The translations under genes were made by a program, and so were the position numbers. Source: Xiphophorus maculatus (Eukaryota; Chordata; Actinopteri; Cyprinodontiformes; Poeciliidae). Taken from it: a DNA stretch of 64,000 nt. Positions 12,107-24,100 of the stretch are shown piece after piece. Numbering within the stretch: the first letter of the stretch is position 1; each line of letters begins with the position of its first letter. The notes under the pieces are model-generated. The model was not told where the DNA came from. It did not search any database and worked only from the letters and a program-made list of their open reading frames with translations. The stretch is from contig NC_036464.1 of NCBI RefSeq assembly GCF_002775205.1, forward strand, positions 3,349,817 to 3,413,816. The letters run 5' to 3'.

Positions 12107-15100
12107 CTATCCAAACCAGTGGTTCCCCATGCACTCCCTGTTCCAGGGGGCGCCGCAGAGCCAGCACCACTCCGCTCGGCATTGGGTACACTGCATGTGC
12201 ATGCAGCCGCCTGCAGGGGGAGACACAGGCAGCCTTCAGTGCTCACCTGGTGGACAAATGGGCGGGCTCTGGGGCGGAGCTTACCGTTCCTCTCCACAGG
12301 TACCAGGCAGCGCGGGCAGCGCCGGGTCGACTCCAGGATGAGCTGCAGAGACGCCCGGTCCCACCTCCCTCTCTGAGACGCCTCGTCCTCCACCACGAAG
12401 CCCTGAGGAGAGGGACCGCCTTCATCACCTCCATCATCATCGTCATCATCATCATCATTATCATCATGTGACTCACCTGGCAGGCGTCCGCTGGGGGCGG
12501 GGCTGCAGGGCCCTCGCACGGCCCCTCATGGAAGCCCTCCCTGCAGTCCCTGCAGAAGACGAAGCCGCAGCCCAGCAGCCGCCGGTCACACTCCACCTTC
12601 CTGCTGCCCTCAGGTGGTAGAAGCCCCGCCCCACAGCCAGGTGAGGGACACAGCACGCCGCCGGCGGTCAGTAGACACTCCTCAGCGCCGTACTGCTGGT
12701 AGCGGCCGTACTGAGGGAGAACCACAGGGGTCAGCACCGGCCCACACAACCGAACCCCCAGCTGGAGATGGTTCATCTGGAAACACCTGGACAGGAAGTG
12801 ATGCAGCTGAACAGAGACCTGATCTCTGCTGGTCATCAGTTCCTGTCCTCACCTGTCTGCAGGTGTTTCAGGTGAACTACAGGCACCTGAAGGTTTGAAC
12901 TGGTTTGAACTGGTTCCATTTCGGGACTGTTCAGCAGACAAAGTCTCTCTGCATCACTTCCTGTTCTGTTGTTAGGGTTCGTCCTTTTCCCTGGTGACTA
13001 AGATCCCTCAGTGTTCATTCCCTCATCTTCCTCATCTTCCTCTGCTCCAGCTGCCCCGCCTCCCTCTGACCGGCCACACCCCCATCAACCTCCCACTGCT
13101 TCCAGTGTATTCGCCTCTGATCCAGGTTCTGCTTCCTCCGTTACTTTATTTCACCTCCATATTTATTCAGCTGAACCTCAATGAGTCACCAATTCTGGGG
13201 TGACCCGAGAACACAGGAAGTACTTCTTGGGGTGACCCAAGAACACAGGAAGTACTTCCTGGGGTGACCCTGACTCTTTCTGTGGTGGAGTCACCTGATT
13301 GTCTCCCAGGATCCTGAAGTGATGTAACTCTCTGATCAGAGAGTTTTCACAGCCAGCTGCAGAGAGACAACAGGAAGTCAGGCACATCACCTGTTGGACC
13401 CGCTCCCTTGAGGCTCCGCCCCTAACCTGCACATGGCAACGAGTATCCAATCACAGCGTCATAAATAAACTGCCGCTCGTTCAGCCGCGTCTGGCAGTAG
13501 CGCTGGAAGCAGTCCAGGCAGATCACATGACGGTCCGAACACTGGAAGACCAGAACCACGTCCCTGGAGACGGAGACTGGGTGAGGAGGGGGGCGGAGAG
13601 GGACGGAGGGAGAAACAGGTGAGGACGTTACCTGATGTCGGTGCAGCCGATGCAGGGAACGCTTCTGGTGTTGGACAGGACGAGGTCCAGCGCCACCGAG
13701 ACGTCGTCCTCTGACGTGGGGTGAGACGCACATTTCATGTAGAACTCCTGCCATCAAGGACCAATCAAAGTTAAGAGATCAAGGACTTCCTGTCTGAAAC
13801 TCTCAGGCCCCGCCCCTTACCGCCTCATTGCCGTGGCAACCTTCAAACTGACAGACGCCATGAATCCGTCCAGGCAGGAGAACATCATCCCAGCAGGAAG
13901 GACCCTGAGAGACAGACACACAGAAGGGTAACAGCACGCCCTGCTGGCTGCCAGCAGGAACTGCAGCAGGACTGGAATTACTACACAGGAAGTAGTACAC
14001 ACACAGGAAGTACTGCAGTTCCGTTCTCACCCTGCAGAGCGTCAGCGTCATCTGTCTGCAGCGCCGACAGCGAACACGGAGTTTCCCTGACTGGATGGAT
14101 GAGCAGCGCTTACAGTACACGAAGAAGGTACTACACACACCTGGAGACAGAGAACACATACCTGGAGACACAACACACACCTGGAGACAGGTGTGTGTTG
14201 ACCTTTAGGAGCTACTGACCTTTAGGAGCTGCAGCCTGTTGCTCTGTCCTCTGATCTTCATCTCCTCCTCCTCCCTCCAGGACGGTGGTCTGCACTGCGG
14301 CGGTGGCGACGGCGGCCAGCCTGGAGGAGCTCAGGTCCAGCCGGGTCAGCCTTGTTACGCTGGCAGCCAGGTGTTCCTGCGGCGGCGGCAGGTGGAGGGA
14401 GCCTGGAGGAGGAAGCACCACGTGGACTGTGCTGTGCTCTGGGAGGTCACAGCCCTGACAGGAGGACAGCAGGTGAGAAGGACAGCAGATGAGGAGGACA
14501 GCAGGTGAGAAGGACAGCAGGTGAGAAGGACAGCAGGTAAGCGCTACCTGCACATGGGAGTGGCAGCTCACCTGGAGGGAGGCGGAGCTCTGCAGCTCCC
14601 TGCCGGCGAACAGAACCCGGAGCTCCTGGGCAGGAACTCCCTGCTGGCTCGCCACGATCTCCTTCAGCTCCGCCACGCGGGCCGCCGCGCTCAGCTCCAT
14701 GGCAACGCCGGGGCCGCGGTTGAACCGCACAAACACTGCAGCACAGGTGAGGCTCTAACTTCACACTCAAGCAGATTTCATGGTTTTACTTCTGACGGCC
14801 TGTTGGGTTCATATGGCTCTAGTCGGTCTCAGGCAGGACCAGGACCAGAACCAGAACCAGGTGAGGGCGTTCAGCCGGATCAGAACCTGGTTCTGTTTCT
14901 GATCCGGATGGCTTCAGTTCATTCTGATGTTTCTTTGTGTTTTTAATGTATTTGTTGTTTGAACTTTGATGAATGATTGGTTCTCTGGTAGCCCCGCCCC
15001 CTGACACACCTGGACCGGCAGGTTCTGCTTTAAGAACTACAACAGGAAGACATTTCAATATTCGCTCAGGTGAGACTTGTCATTAAAAGCACCTGTTGAA

Positions 15101-15760
15101 AATATGAACCATCATAAGGCATTAGTAATGTTTATTTATTATTGGTTTAATAATCTATAATCTTTATTTATTATTGGTTTAATAATCTATAATGTGTTTT
15201 CATCAGCTGTAAGCAAAATCATCAACATTCACAGAAATAAAAGTTTTAAATCACCGTTTTTTAAATTATTCACTGAAACTTCATTCATATTCCAGTTTAT
15301 TTAATTTTTATTCTAGTTTTTGGGTCCGGTTGTTTCTGGTCCCAGCGGTCCAGAACCAAGAGGTCCAGTTTCGGGTCCAACACGTCACTGACTTTCTGTG
15401 CATCAGAACCACCAGAACTGGGCTGACCAGGTCCAGTCCTCCAGAACCTGCCGCACTGGCGGGCCGGTACCGGTCCATTCACTGAGGGATGCAGGATGGT
15501 AGAACTGGACCTGGACTCACCTCCAGAACTTTCTCAATTTTATTACCAATTTAAATAAATCTAGACCGCTCGGTTCTTCTGACTGGTTCGGAACCCTGTG
15601 ACCCGGCCTATTGGACAGGTTCTGGTCGGAGCCCAGTCCACCGCGGTTCTGATCTTTAAGTTGTAGGAATTGCGGGTCGATCAGGTCACGTGTCCCCGAG
15701 TCACCTGATCGATCTTCGATCCGAACCTAACCGAGAACCGGACCAGAACTCACCGATCAT
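12107..15760 (-). CDS. prkn: Parkin, RING-between-RING E3 ubiquitin ligase (456 aa, 11 exons)
   Basis: Exons (minus): 15760-15754, 14735-14572, 14454-14220, 14140-14031, 13904-13821, 13747-13632, 13563-13427, 13356-13295, 12710-12477, 12402-12285, 12210-12107. The start MIVFVRFN matches parkin; the first coding exon is only 7 nt, as in mammals. The Ubl is 1-76, with Ser at 65, the PINK1 phosphosite. RING0 follows ([13 protein letters not shown]), then RING1 from about 232 and IBR about 306-370. The REP helix has Trp397. RING2 has catalytic Cys425, His427 and Glu436. Known role: PINK1-activated ubiquitin ligase that marks damaged mitochondria for mitophagy. Most exon lengths equal what I recall for human (164, 84, 116, 137, 62, 118). 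The human exon 9/10 pair is here a single 234-nt exon. RING2 is about two residues shorter and the C terminus ends WFG. No disabling change is seen. Confidence 0.97.
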
Positions 15761-15807
15761 CCTGCTGCGCGTCCTTCATGGACGTGTTTACAGCCTGCCG
15801 GCCGCGG

Positions 15808-15827
15808 TGCACTCTGGGAGCTGTAGT
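15808..15827 (-). promoter_or_regulatory. ZNF143/Staf-type site at the prkn promoter
   Basis: Minus strand reads ACTACAGCTCCCAGAGTGCA, a close match to the ACTACAATTCCCAGAATGC promoter motif. It lies about 50 bp upstream of the parkin start codon, within a GC-rich stretch, as expected for a TATA-less vertebrate promoter. Confidence 0.65.
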
Positions 15828-16173
15828 CCGGCACTTAGCGGGCAGGATTACAGCCACCTGCCGGACTGGAGGGGAACGGCAGGCTGCGGCCAGAGGAGGA
15901 GGTTAACCTGGAGACCACAAGTATTCATACCCCCCACAGATTCAGCCAACCAGGAGTCCAACTGGTTTCCATGACAACCTAAATGTTTAACATAATTTTG
16001 AAAGGCGTTATTGGCTTCGGTGATCACCCTGCGCTGGCACATTACCTGCAGCTTCATCTTGATGCGGTTCTGGTTATGATCCATCAGAACCCCTGGCTCA
16101 GAATGTGACCCTTCAAATTAAAAGCCTACTTGATGCAATAGGAAGTGGAAGCAGACAGGAAGATGTTTTAATA
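15828..16173. other. Gap between prkn and the zinc-finger gene
   Basis: Holds a minus-strand open stretch (15848-16084) encoding a low-complexity-free peptide I do not recognise. It also has the phrase 'aagtattcatacccccc', reminiscent of a widespread fish repeat. No PACRG sequence is visible. Confidence 0.4.
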
Positions 16174-16179
16174 TTTATT
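16174..16179 (-). terminator. Polyadenylation signal of the zinc-finger gene
   Basis: AATAAA on the minus strand about 745 bases past the stop. A second AATAAA at 16209-16214 is an alternative. The intervening 3' UTR is rich in G runs. Confidence 0.5.
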
Positions 16180-16715
16180 AGAAAATGGCGACAGAACAGG
16201 TGAACAGGTTTATTCTAGTACAATAAGGAACGTTGTTCTTTCTATCTGCAGAACCAAACCCAAACAAACCAACACGATGGGGGTGGGGGGCGTTAAGGGG
16301 AAGGGTATTAAGGGGCGGGGCATCAAGTGCTGCTTATCTTCTACAGGAGGTGGGGGTCGGGGGGCCCACACATTTATAAATAAATCACCATTAAATTAAC
16401 TCCAATTCACACAATAAAACTCAAAGTGTCGAGCAGGAACACAGAGTGAAGGGGGCGGGGCATCCGCAGGAAACGCTTTTATGTTGGTGACAGATTGTCC
16501 GTAGGAATCGATCGCTGATCAATAACCAATTTCACAGGTTTCATTTGAACCATCCAATCAGCAGTCAGTTTACTGAAGAGTCTGCTGGCCTTGACTCCAT
16601 TTCCCATGAGGCTCTGGGACTGTTTGAGGAGGGGGCGGGGCAGGGGGCGGGACCAGAACAGGTGGATTGCCTGTAAGCCCATTCAGAGGAGCAGGAAGCT
16701 AACGGTCCCTTCTGA

Positions 16716-16750
16716 CCATATATGGAAGCGGCCGACACGCCCATATATGG
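16716..16750. promoter_or_regulatory. Pair of perfect CArG boxes (SRF-type)
   Basis: CCATATATGG occurs at 16716-16725 and again at 16741-16750, 25 bp apart. Each is a perfect CC(A/T)6GG palindrome. They lie in the 3' UTR of the zinc-finger gene. Confidence 0.6.
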
Positions 16751-16924
16751 CCGTCCTGCTGCTATCTACACAGAACCAGTTCCAGTTCCTGAAACCTGGA
16801 GAACTAGAATCCCAACGGGTCCAGAACATTTCTCACTCTGACCACAACTGGTCCCAGAACCGGTCCAGAACCGGTCGGCGCCGGTCCAGAACCAACCCAG
16901 AACGGGTCCGGGTCGAAGAGACCC

Positions 16925-18614
16925 TCACTCGGAGTCGGACTCCAGCGGGGCGGTCTCGTCCACCATGGGAGGGCTGCGGCTCAGGGCGGCGGCCTGCAGG
17001 TGGGCGGCCTGCAGGTGCGCCTTCTTGTGGCGGGAGAAGCTGGAGGAGTGCATGAAGGTCTTGTTGCACGCCACGCACACGTAGGTCTTGGACTTGGAGG
17101 CGGCCAGGCCCGGCTTGGCGAGGACGGGCTTTCCCGGGCCAGCACCGTGAGTCTGCTGGTGCCGCGCCAGCCTGGAGGCGTGGCTGAAGCTCTTGCCGCA
17201 GAGGTCGCAGGCGTGGCGGCGGCCGCCCGGCTCCCCGGCGCCGGCCTCCGGGTCGTCGTCGGCCCCGCGGGGGGGCCGCCCCCCGCGGCGGCGGCGGTTC
17301 TTCTTGCACAGGGTGTAGAAGTTGGGCTTGTCGCGGGAGCAGAGCTTGAGGCGGATCTTGAGGTCGGACGAGCTCTCGCCCAGGTTCTCCTTGCCGGGCG
17401 TGTAGCTGTCCAGCAGCTCCTTCACGTGGCTCACCTGGTGCTTGGACAGCTGGGTGGACGTCCGGAAGCTCAGGTCGCACTGCGGGCAGGCGTAGAACCG
17501 GTCCGCCGGGCCCGCTGCCGGGCCTGCCGCCACGCCACCGCCCGCCTTACGGGGCTTCTTGTTCCTGGCGGCGGCCTTGTGGCGCAGGGCGGCGGTGGGC
17601 TCCGCCTCCCTGGCCCCGCCCTTCCCCTTCTTGTGGACGAGGCGATGGCGTGACAGGCTGGAGCTGTGGTTGAACTCCTTCCCACAGATGTTGCAGGGGT
17701 GGATGCGCCGCTTCCCATGGAGCCGCAGGTGGCTGCCCAGCATCCTGGGGAGACAGAGCGGGTCAGAACCAGGATAGAGCTAAAGGAACGGGTCAGTACT
17801 GGGTCAGCACTAACGGAACGGGTCAGAACTAATGGCATGGGTCAAAACTAAAGGAACGGGTCAGAACCGGGTCAGAACTAAAGGTACGGGTCAGGAACGG
17901 GTCAGGAACGGGTCAGAACCGGGTCAGCACTAAAGGAACGGGTCAGAACTAATGGAACGGGTCAGAGCTAAAGGAACGCGAGTCGCCCAGGTACCGGACC
18001 CGGCCCGCTTCCCGCCCCAGCAGAACCTTTCGCCCAGCTCACCTGCTGCCCTTGAAGCTCATGCCGCAGTGCGGGCAGGCGTAGCGGGCGTCGGGGTGCG
18101 ACGGCTCCAGGGTCCTCTTGGCGGCCGGCGGCGGCCCGGTCCGGCCTGTGTGGGTCTGCTGGTGCCGGTACAGACTGGAGGCGTGGCTATAGCGCTTCCC
18201 GCAGTAACTGCAGCGGTACTGCCGGCCCTCCGGCTCGTAGTAGTCCCCGTCCGGGTCCGCCTCGCCGTCAGGCGCGCCGCCACCGGCCTCCAGCAGCAGC
18301 CGCGTCTCCTCGCCGTCCTCGTCCTCCTCGTCCGAGTCCGTCTTGATCTCCACGCTCTGCTCCGTCACCTCGCAGGGGAACACCTCCTCGTATGGCGCGA
18401 AGAAGGCCTCGTCCGCCTCGATCTTCAGCGGCTCCGCCGTCAGCTCCTCCGCCTCGTCCGAGTCCTTCTTCACGCAGGAGATGGTGAACTTGGAGCCGAC
18501 CTCGGCCCACTTCACCACGTACTCGATGGGCTGCGTGTCCAGCTCCACCGTGATGAAGTCCGCGCCCAGGGCGTCCGACTCCGACACCGTCAGCTCCGTC
18601 TCCGAGTCCTCCAT
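16925..18614 (-). CDS. C2H2 zinc-finger protein, six fingers (463 aa)
   Basis: Two coding exons: 18614-18043 and 17744-16925 (minus), joined in phase inside finger 2 (MSFKGSR|MLGSHLRLH). The N terminus (1-115) is acidic, rich in Glu/Asp/Ser, with no KRAB, BTB or SCAN domain that I recognise. Fingers begin at YRCSYCGKRYSHASS, YACPHCGMSFKG, HPCNICGKEFNHSS, YACPQCDLSFRT, HACDLCGKSFSHAS and YVCVACNKTFMHSS; basic or glycine-rich linkers separate them. A nuclear DNA-binding factor is likely from the finger type. No orthologue name is assigned. Coding sequence is very GC-rich compared with its flanks. An acceptor at 18643/18644 just upstream of the ATG implies a noncoding first exon; the strong GTGAGT donor after 19942 fits. 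Confidence 0.88.
17755..17990. repeat. Imperfect minisatellite in the zinc-finger gene intron
   Basis: Irregular copies of ctaaaggaacgggtcagaac fill most of the 298-bp intron between 17744 and 18043. Confidence 0.8.
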
Positions 18615-19679
18615 CCCGCAGGCGGCGAGGAAGAGGAGCCGACCTGAGGAGGAAGAGCAGGGGTCACGGGGTCAGATTAGGGAGAGGAACGCCACTTCCT
18701 AGTGACGAGCGGCCAGAACCGACTGAGCTTGGGGCCCGGTTCTGGTTCCATCCAGCACAGACAGAACCAACAGAGCCACAGCTGGGTCCAATCAGAGCTC
18801 AGCAACCCAACAGAACCTCAGTGTGTTCTGCTGGCTGGGGTCATCCTGAGCTCCTCCTGTAGTCATGATGCTACCGGCTGCTGCAGGACAAACTGGCCAC
18901 TCCTCCTCCCTTTCTTCTTCTACTACTCTCCAGTTTGCACCGTTTGCCGCCATTTTAACCTTTGGTTTCCTGTTCTTTTCTCTCCATGGCAGCTTCACCT
19001 GCTCTGTGTTCTGATTGGCTGGTTCCTTCCTGGAGGCGGCTGGCATGATGCTGCCATCACCTAATCGCTCTCCCTCTCCTGCTGTTTCTACTTTCATGAA
19101 CATCAAAAATAATCCAACATCAGTTCATCTGTTTCTTCTTCGGCTGTGTCTTCGCTAACCTCCAGTCGGTCGGTTCCCATGGTACTGAGCCCGGTTCTGG
19201 TTCTGCTGGAGGTTTCTTCCTGTTAAAGGGGATTTTTTTCCTCTCCACTGTCGCTACATGCATGATCTGTATGAGGAATTGCTGTAAAGTTAATGATTCC
19301 ATGAAAGGGATTGTCGCCCCCTGCTGCCCAGGAGGAGTGAATGCTGTAAGGACCTGCTGGGTTTCCAGTTTAACCAGTTAGGATAATGATTTGGCCCTGA
19401 ATGGATTGATTGCTAACTGGTACTGACCTATAATCTGTTTGGATGATTCGATTAAACCAAGTTTTCTTCCTCAGTATAAAGGCAAGGTTCCAGATCAATT
19501 CTAGATGAACAGATCAGATCTAGATAAATAGATCTGGTCTCGGATCAGTTTATCTCACTCAGTATTTTTATTAAACTCCTCCCAGAGGTTCCTGACTTCC
19601 TGTTGTTCCCCAGGTGGCCGACAGAGGGCGCCAGCCGCCTGACTTCTCTCAGTAAAGCTTAATTTGGCTCTCGCTGCAA

Positions 19680-20040
19680 CATTTTATGACTGCCGTCCGG
19701 AAGCCGAACCGAGCCCTACACAGTCATGGTTCTGGAAACATCCCGACCCGCTGCTAAAACCGCTGCCGTAGTTCGCCCGGCTCGCAGGAGTAAAACCGGC
19801 GTTTTTCTCAGAGAAGTTCCGGGGCCGGGCGGCTGTCAGGAAGCAGGACCAGCTGCTCTCCTTCCCGGCGGGAACTGTCAGAATAAAAACCCGGAGCTCA
19901 TCGCAGAAGTACCAGAACCGGGCCAGAATTTGGTTACTCACCAAGATCCAGCCGTTAATCAGTGAAATCCACCGGAGCGGGCTGTGACAATAACAGGAAG
20001 CCGCCGCCGGGACACGGAGCTCCGAGAGGAAGGATTAAAT
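19680..20040 (-). promoter_or_regulatory. CpG-rich promoter and first noncoding exon of the zinc-finger gene
   Basis: The local GC and CpG rise sharply. The minus strand shows a strong donor (CTTG|GTGAGTAACC) with the exon ending at 19942, and an ETS-like CTTCCTGTT near 19995. The spliced partner would be the acceptor before 18643. The transcription start cannot be placed exactly. Confidence 0.5.
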
Positions 20041-20424
20041 GGTCGAGACGACCGGAAGACGGCCCTTCAAAATAAGAGCAGTAAAGTTACAAACATTACA
20101 GAGGTGGAAAAAATATCATGGCTACGCTTCCGCGTTCAGCAATTAAAAAATGACATTAAAATGTACAAATAAAACATTTATGACCTCACTATCGGTTTCA
20201 TGTATTAAATGTGCTAGACTTAAAATAAAAAACATTTAATAACTAAAGAATATAAAATATGAACACAACCTTCAAATAAATGTTACAAAAAGTAAAACAT
20301 TCAACATGACATCAGAAATCAGTTTAATAATGTAAAACTAAATCTAACAAAATATCAAAAATAACTAGATAAGAAAATTACATTAAAAAATATTACATTT
20401 TGTTGAAAATGAGATCGGTGTGTT
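20041..20424. other. AT-rich spacer
   Basis: Mostly A/T with short poly-A runs. No gene or repeat family recognised. Confidence 0.5.
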
Positions 20425-20560
20425 GCGCGGCCGGTGGCACAGCGTTTAGAGCCCGGAGGCCTCGGCCCGCCACGCAGCCCAAACGGGTTTGAATCCCATG
20501 ATTGAGTCTCGGCCCGTTGACCTTTGCCCCATGTCTTATGCTTCTCCCACAACCTGCCTT
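20425..20560 (+). repeat. tRNA-derived SINE
   Basis: The segment has a box A-like GTGGCACAGCGTTTAGAGC and a box B-like GGGTTTGAATCCC about 40 bp apart. A non-tRNA tail (ggcccgttgacctttgcccc) follows. This is the layout of a Pol III SINE rather than a tRNA gene, which would end soon after box B. Confidence 0.75.
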
Positions 20561-21188
20561 TTTAGCCAACATAAATCATAACAAATATGTTTTAAAACTG
20601 TATAAAAACTACAAATAGAAAATTGGAAAAACGTCATGAAAACTTTAAAGTTGATCTGCCTCCTTTGTTCACTCTGCTGCCCTCTAAAGGTCAAAGATAT
20701 ACATTACATTTTAAAAAATGCTGCGAAAATAAGATAAAAACCATTAAACAAATATTTAAGCAGACAGTAGGAGGAGTAGGTCAAAGGTCACTGGAAAACA
20801 AGATTGCGCTGGTGCAACTGCAAGCATCTGATTGGCCGATATTCACGCAGGAAGCTGATGGTGCAGCCAATCAGAGAGGAGGAAGACTGTTCAGGGTTAA
20901 TTATGTGACACTCCAGCAGCCAATGAGGAGAGGACAGAGACGTCCTGACGTCACGTCTGAGCGGAAGCAGGATAAGTCAGGACAATGACCTGACCCTGAC
21001 CTGACCTTGACCTGCATCTCTGTAGTTCAGGTGAGTCCAGGAGAAAGCAGGTTCTATTGTCTCAGGTCCAACCGGACCAGAACCCGCTCAAGATCCAAAC
21101 ATCAGAACTGAGGAGTTTCCTCCGTTTGTCCACCGAGGGACAGAAGAGGATGTTCTATTTCATTTTAATCTGTTTTTATTCTTAAACC
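20561..21188. other. Intergenic spacer before the 22-bp satellite
   Basis: An open plus-strand stretch at 20623-20988 shows no family resemblance. Short CCTGACC repeats occur near 20985-21010. Confidence 0.4.
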
Positions 21189-24100
21189 AGAGTTAAGAGT
21201 TAAACCTGAATTAATCCAAAGTTAAACCTGAATTAATCCAGAGTTAAGCCTGAATTAATCCAGAGTTAAACCTGAATTAATCCAAAGTTAAACCTGAATT
21301 AATCCAGAGTTAAACCTGAATTAATCCAAAGTTAAACCTGAATTAATCCAGAGTTAAGCCTGAATTAATCCAGAGTTAAACCTGAATTAATCCAGAGTTA
21401 ACCTTGAATTAATCCAGAGTTAAGCCTGAATTAATCCAGACTTAAACCTGAATTAATCCAGAGTTAAACCTGAATTAATACAGAGTTAACCTTGAATTAA
21501 TCCAGAGTTAAGCCTGAATTAATCCAGAGTTAACCTTGAATTAATCCAGAGTTAACCTTGAATTAATCCAGAGTTAACCTTGAATTAATCCAAAGTTAAA
21601 CCTGAATTAATCCAGAGTTAAACCTGAATTAATCCAGAGTTAAGCCTGAATTAATCCAGACTTAAACCTGAATTAATCCAGAGTTAACCTTGAATTAATC
21701 CAGAGTTAAGCCTGAATTAATCCAGAGTTAAGCCTGAATTAATCCAAAGTTAAACCTGAATTAATCCAGACTTAAACCTGAATTAATCCAGAGTTAAGCC
21801 TGAATTAATCCAGACTTAAACCTGAATTAATCCAGAGTTAACCTTGAATTAATCCAAAGTTAAACCTGAATTAATCCAGAGTTAACCTTGAATTAATCCA
21901 GTGTTAACCTTGAATTAATCCAGTGTTAAACCTGAATTAATCCAGAGTTAAACCTGAATTAATCCAGAGTTAACCTTGAATTAATCCAGACTTAAACCTG
22001 AATTAATCCAAAGTTAAACCTGAATTAATCCAGACTTAAACCTGAATTAATCCAAAGTTAAACCTGAATTAATCCAGAGTTAACCTTGAATTAATCCAGA
22101 GTTAACCTTGAATTAATCCAGAGTTAAGCCTGAATTAATCCAAAGTTAAACCTGAATTAATCCAGAGTTAAACCTGAATTAATCCAGAGTTAACCTTGAA
22201 TTAATCCAGAGTTAACCTTGAATTAATCCAGAGTTAAGCCTGAATTAATCCAAAGTTAAACCTGAATTAATCCAGAGTTAAACCTGAATTAATCCAGAGT
22301 TAAGCCTGAATTAATCCAGACTTAAACCTGAATTAATCCAGAGTTAACCTTGAATTAATCCAGAGTTAAGCCTGAATTAATCCAGAGTTAAGCCTGAATT
22401 AATCCAGAGTTAAACCTGAATTAATCCAAAGTTAAACCTGAATTAATCCAGAGTTAAACCTGAATTAATCCAAAGTTAAACCTGAATTAATCCAGAGTTA
22501 AGCCTGAATTAATCCAGAGTTAAACCTGAATTAATCCAGAGTTAACCTTGAATTAATCCAGAGTTAAGCCTGAATTAATCCAGACTTAAACCTGAATTAA
22601 TCCAGAGTTAAACCTGAATTAATACAGAGTTAACCTTGAATTAATCCAGAGTTAAGCCTGAATTAATCCAGAGTTAACCTTGAATTAATCCAGAGTTAAC
22701 CTTGAATTAATCCAGAGTTAACCTTGAATTAATCCAAAGTTAAACCTGAATTAATCCAGAGTTAAACCTGAATTAATCCAGAGTTAAGCCTGAATTAATC
22801 CAGACTTAAACCTGAATTAATCCAGAGTTAACCTTGAATTAATCCAGAGTTAAGCCTGAATTAATCCAGAGTTAAGCCTGAATTAATCCAAAGTTAAACC
22901 TGAATTAATCCAGACTTAAACCTGAATTAATCCAGAGTTAAGCCTGAATTAATCCAGACTTAAACCTGAATTAATCCAGAGTTAACCTTGAATTAATCCA
23001 AAGTTAAACCTGAATTAATCCAGACTTAAACCTGAATTAATCCAGAGTTAAGCCTGAATTAATCCAGACTTAAACCTGAATTAATCCAGTGTTAAACCTG
23101 AATTAATCCAGAGTTAAACCTGAATTAATCCAGAGTTAACCTTGAATTAATCCAGACTTAAACCTGAATTAATCCAAAGTTAAACCTGAATTAATCCAGA
23201 CTTAAACCTGAATTAATCCAAAGTTAAACCTGAATTAATCCAGAGTTAACCTTGAATTAATCCAGAGTTAACCTTGAATTAATCCAGAGTTAAGCCTGAA
23301 TTAATCCAAAGTTAAACCTGAATTAATCCAGAGTTAAACCTGAATTAATCCAGAGTTAACCTTGAATTAATCCAGAGTTAACCTTGAATTAATCCAGAGT
23401 TAAGCCTGAATTAATCCAAAGTTAAACCTGAATTAATCCAGAGTTAAACCTGAATTAATCCAGAGTTAAGCCTGAATTAATCCAGACTTAAACCTGAATT
23501 AATCCAGAGTTAACCTTGAATTAATCCAGAGTTAAGCCTGAATTAATCCAGAGTTAAGCCTGAATTAATCCAGAGTTAAACCTGAATTAATCCAGAGTTA
23601 AACCTGAATTAATCCAGAGTTAAACCTGAATTAATCCAGACTTAAACCTGAATTAATCCAGAGTTAAACCTGAATTAATCCAGAGTTAAGCCTGAATTAA
23701 TCCAGACTTAAACCTGAATTAATCCAGAGTTAACCTTGAATTAATCCAAAGTTAAACCTGAATTAATCCAGAGTTAACCTTGAATTAATCCAGTGTTAAA
23801 CCTGAATTAATCCAGAGTTAACCTTGAATTAATCCAGACTTAAACCTTGAATTAATCCAGAGTTAAACCTGAATTAATCCAGACTTAAACCTGAATTAAT
23901 CCAAAGTTAAACCTGAATTAATCCAGACTTAAACCTGAATTAATCCAAAGTTAAACCTGAATTAATCCAGAGTTAACCTTGAATTAATCCAGAGTTAAAC
24001 CTGAATTAATCCAGAGTTAAACCTGAATTAATCCAGAGTTAAACCTGAATTAATCCAGAGTTAACCTTGAATTAATCCAGAGTTAAACCTGAATTAATCC

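Noticed and set aside
15848-16084. A possible PACRG or other exon on the minus strand upstream of prkn
   Set aside because: The peptide does not resemble PACRG or any family I know, and there are no clear splice sites. It is likely part of an old repeat.
20425-20560. A functional tRNA gene
   Set aside because: Box A and box B-like words exist, but the sequence cannot be folded convincingly into a tRNA by eye and continues into a SINE-style tail.
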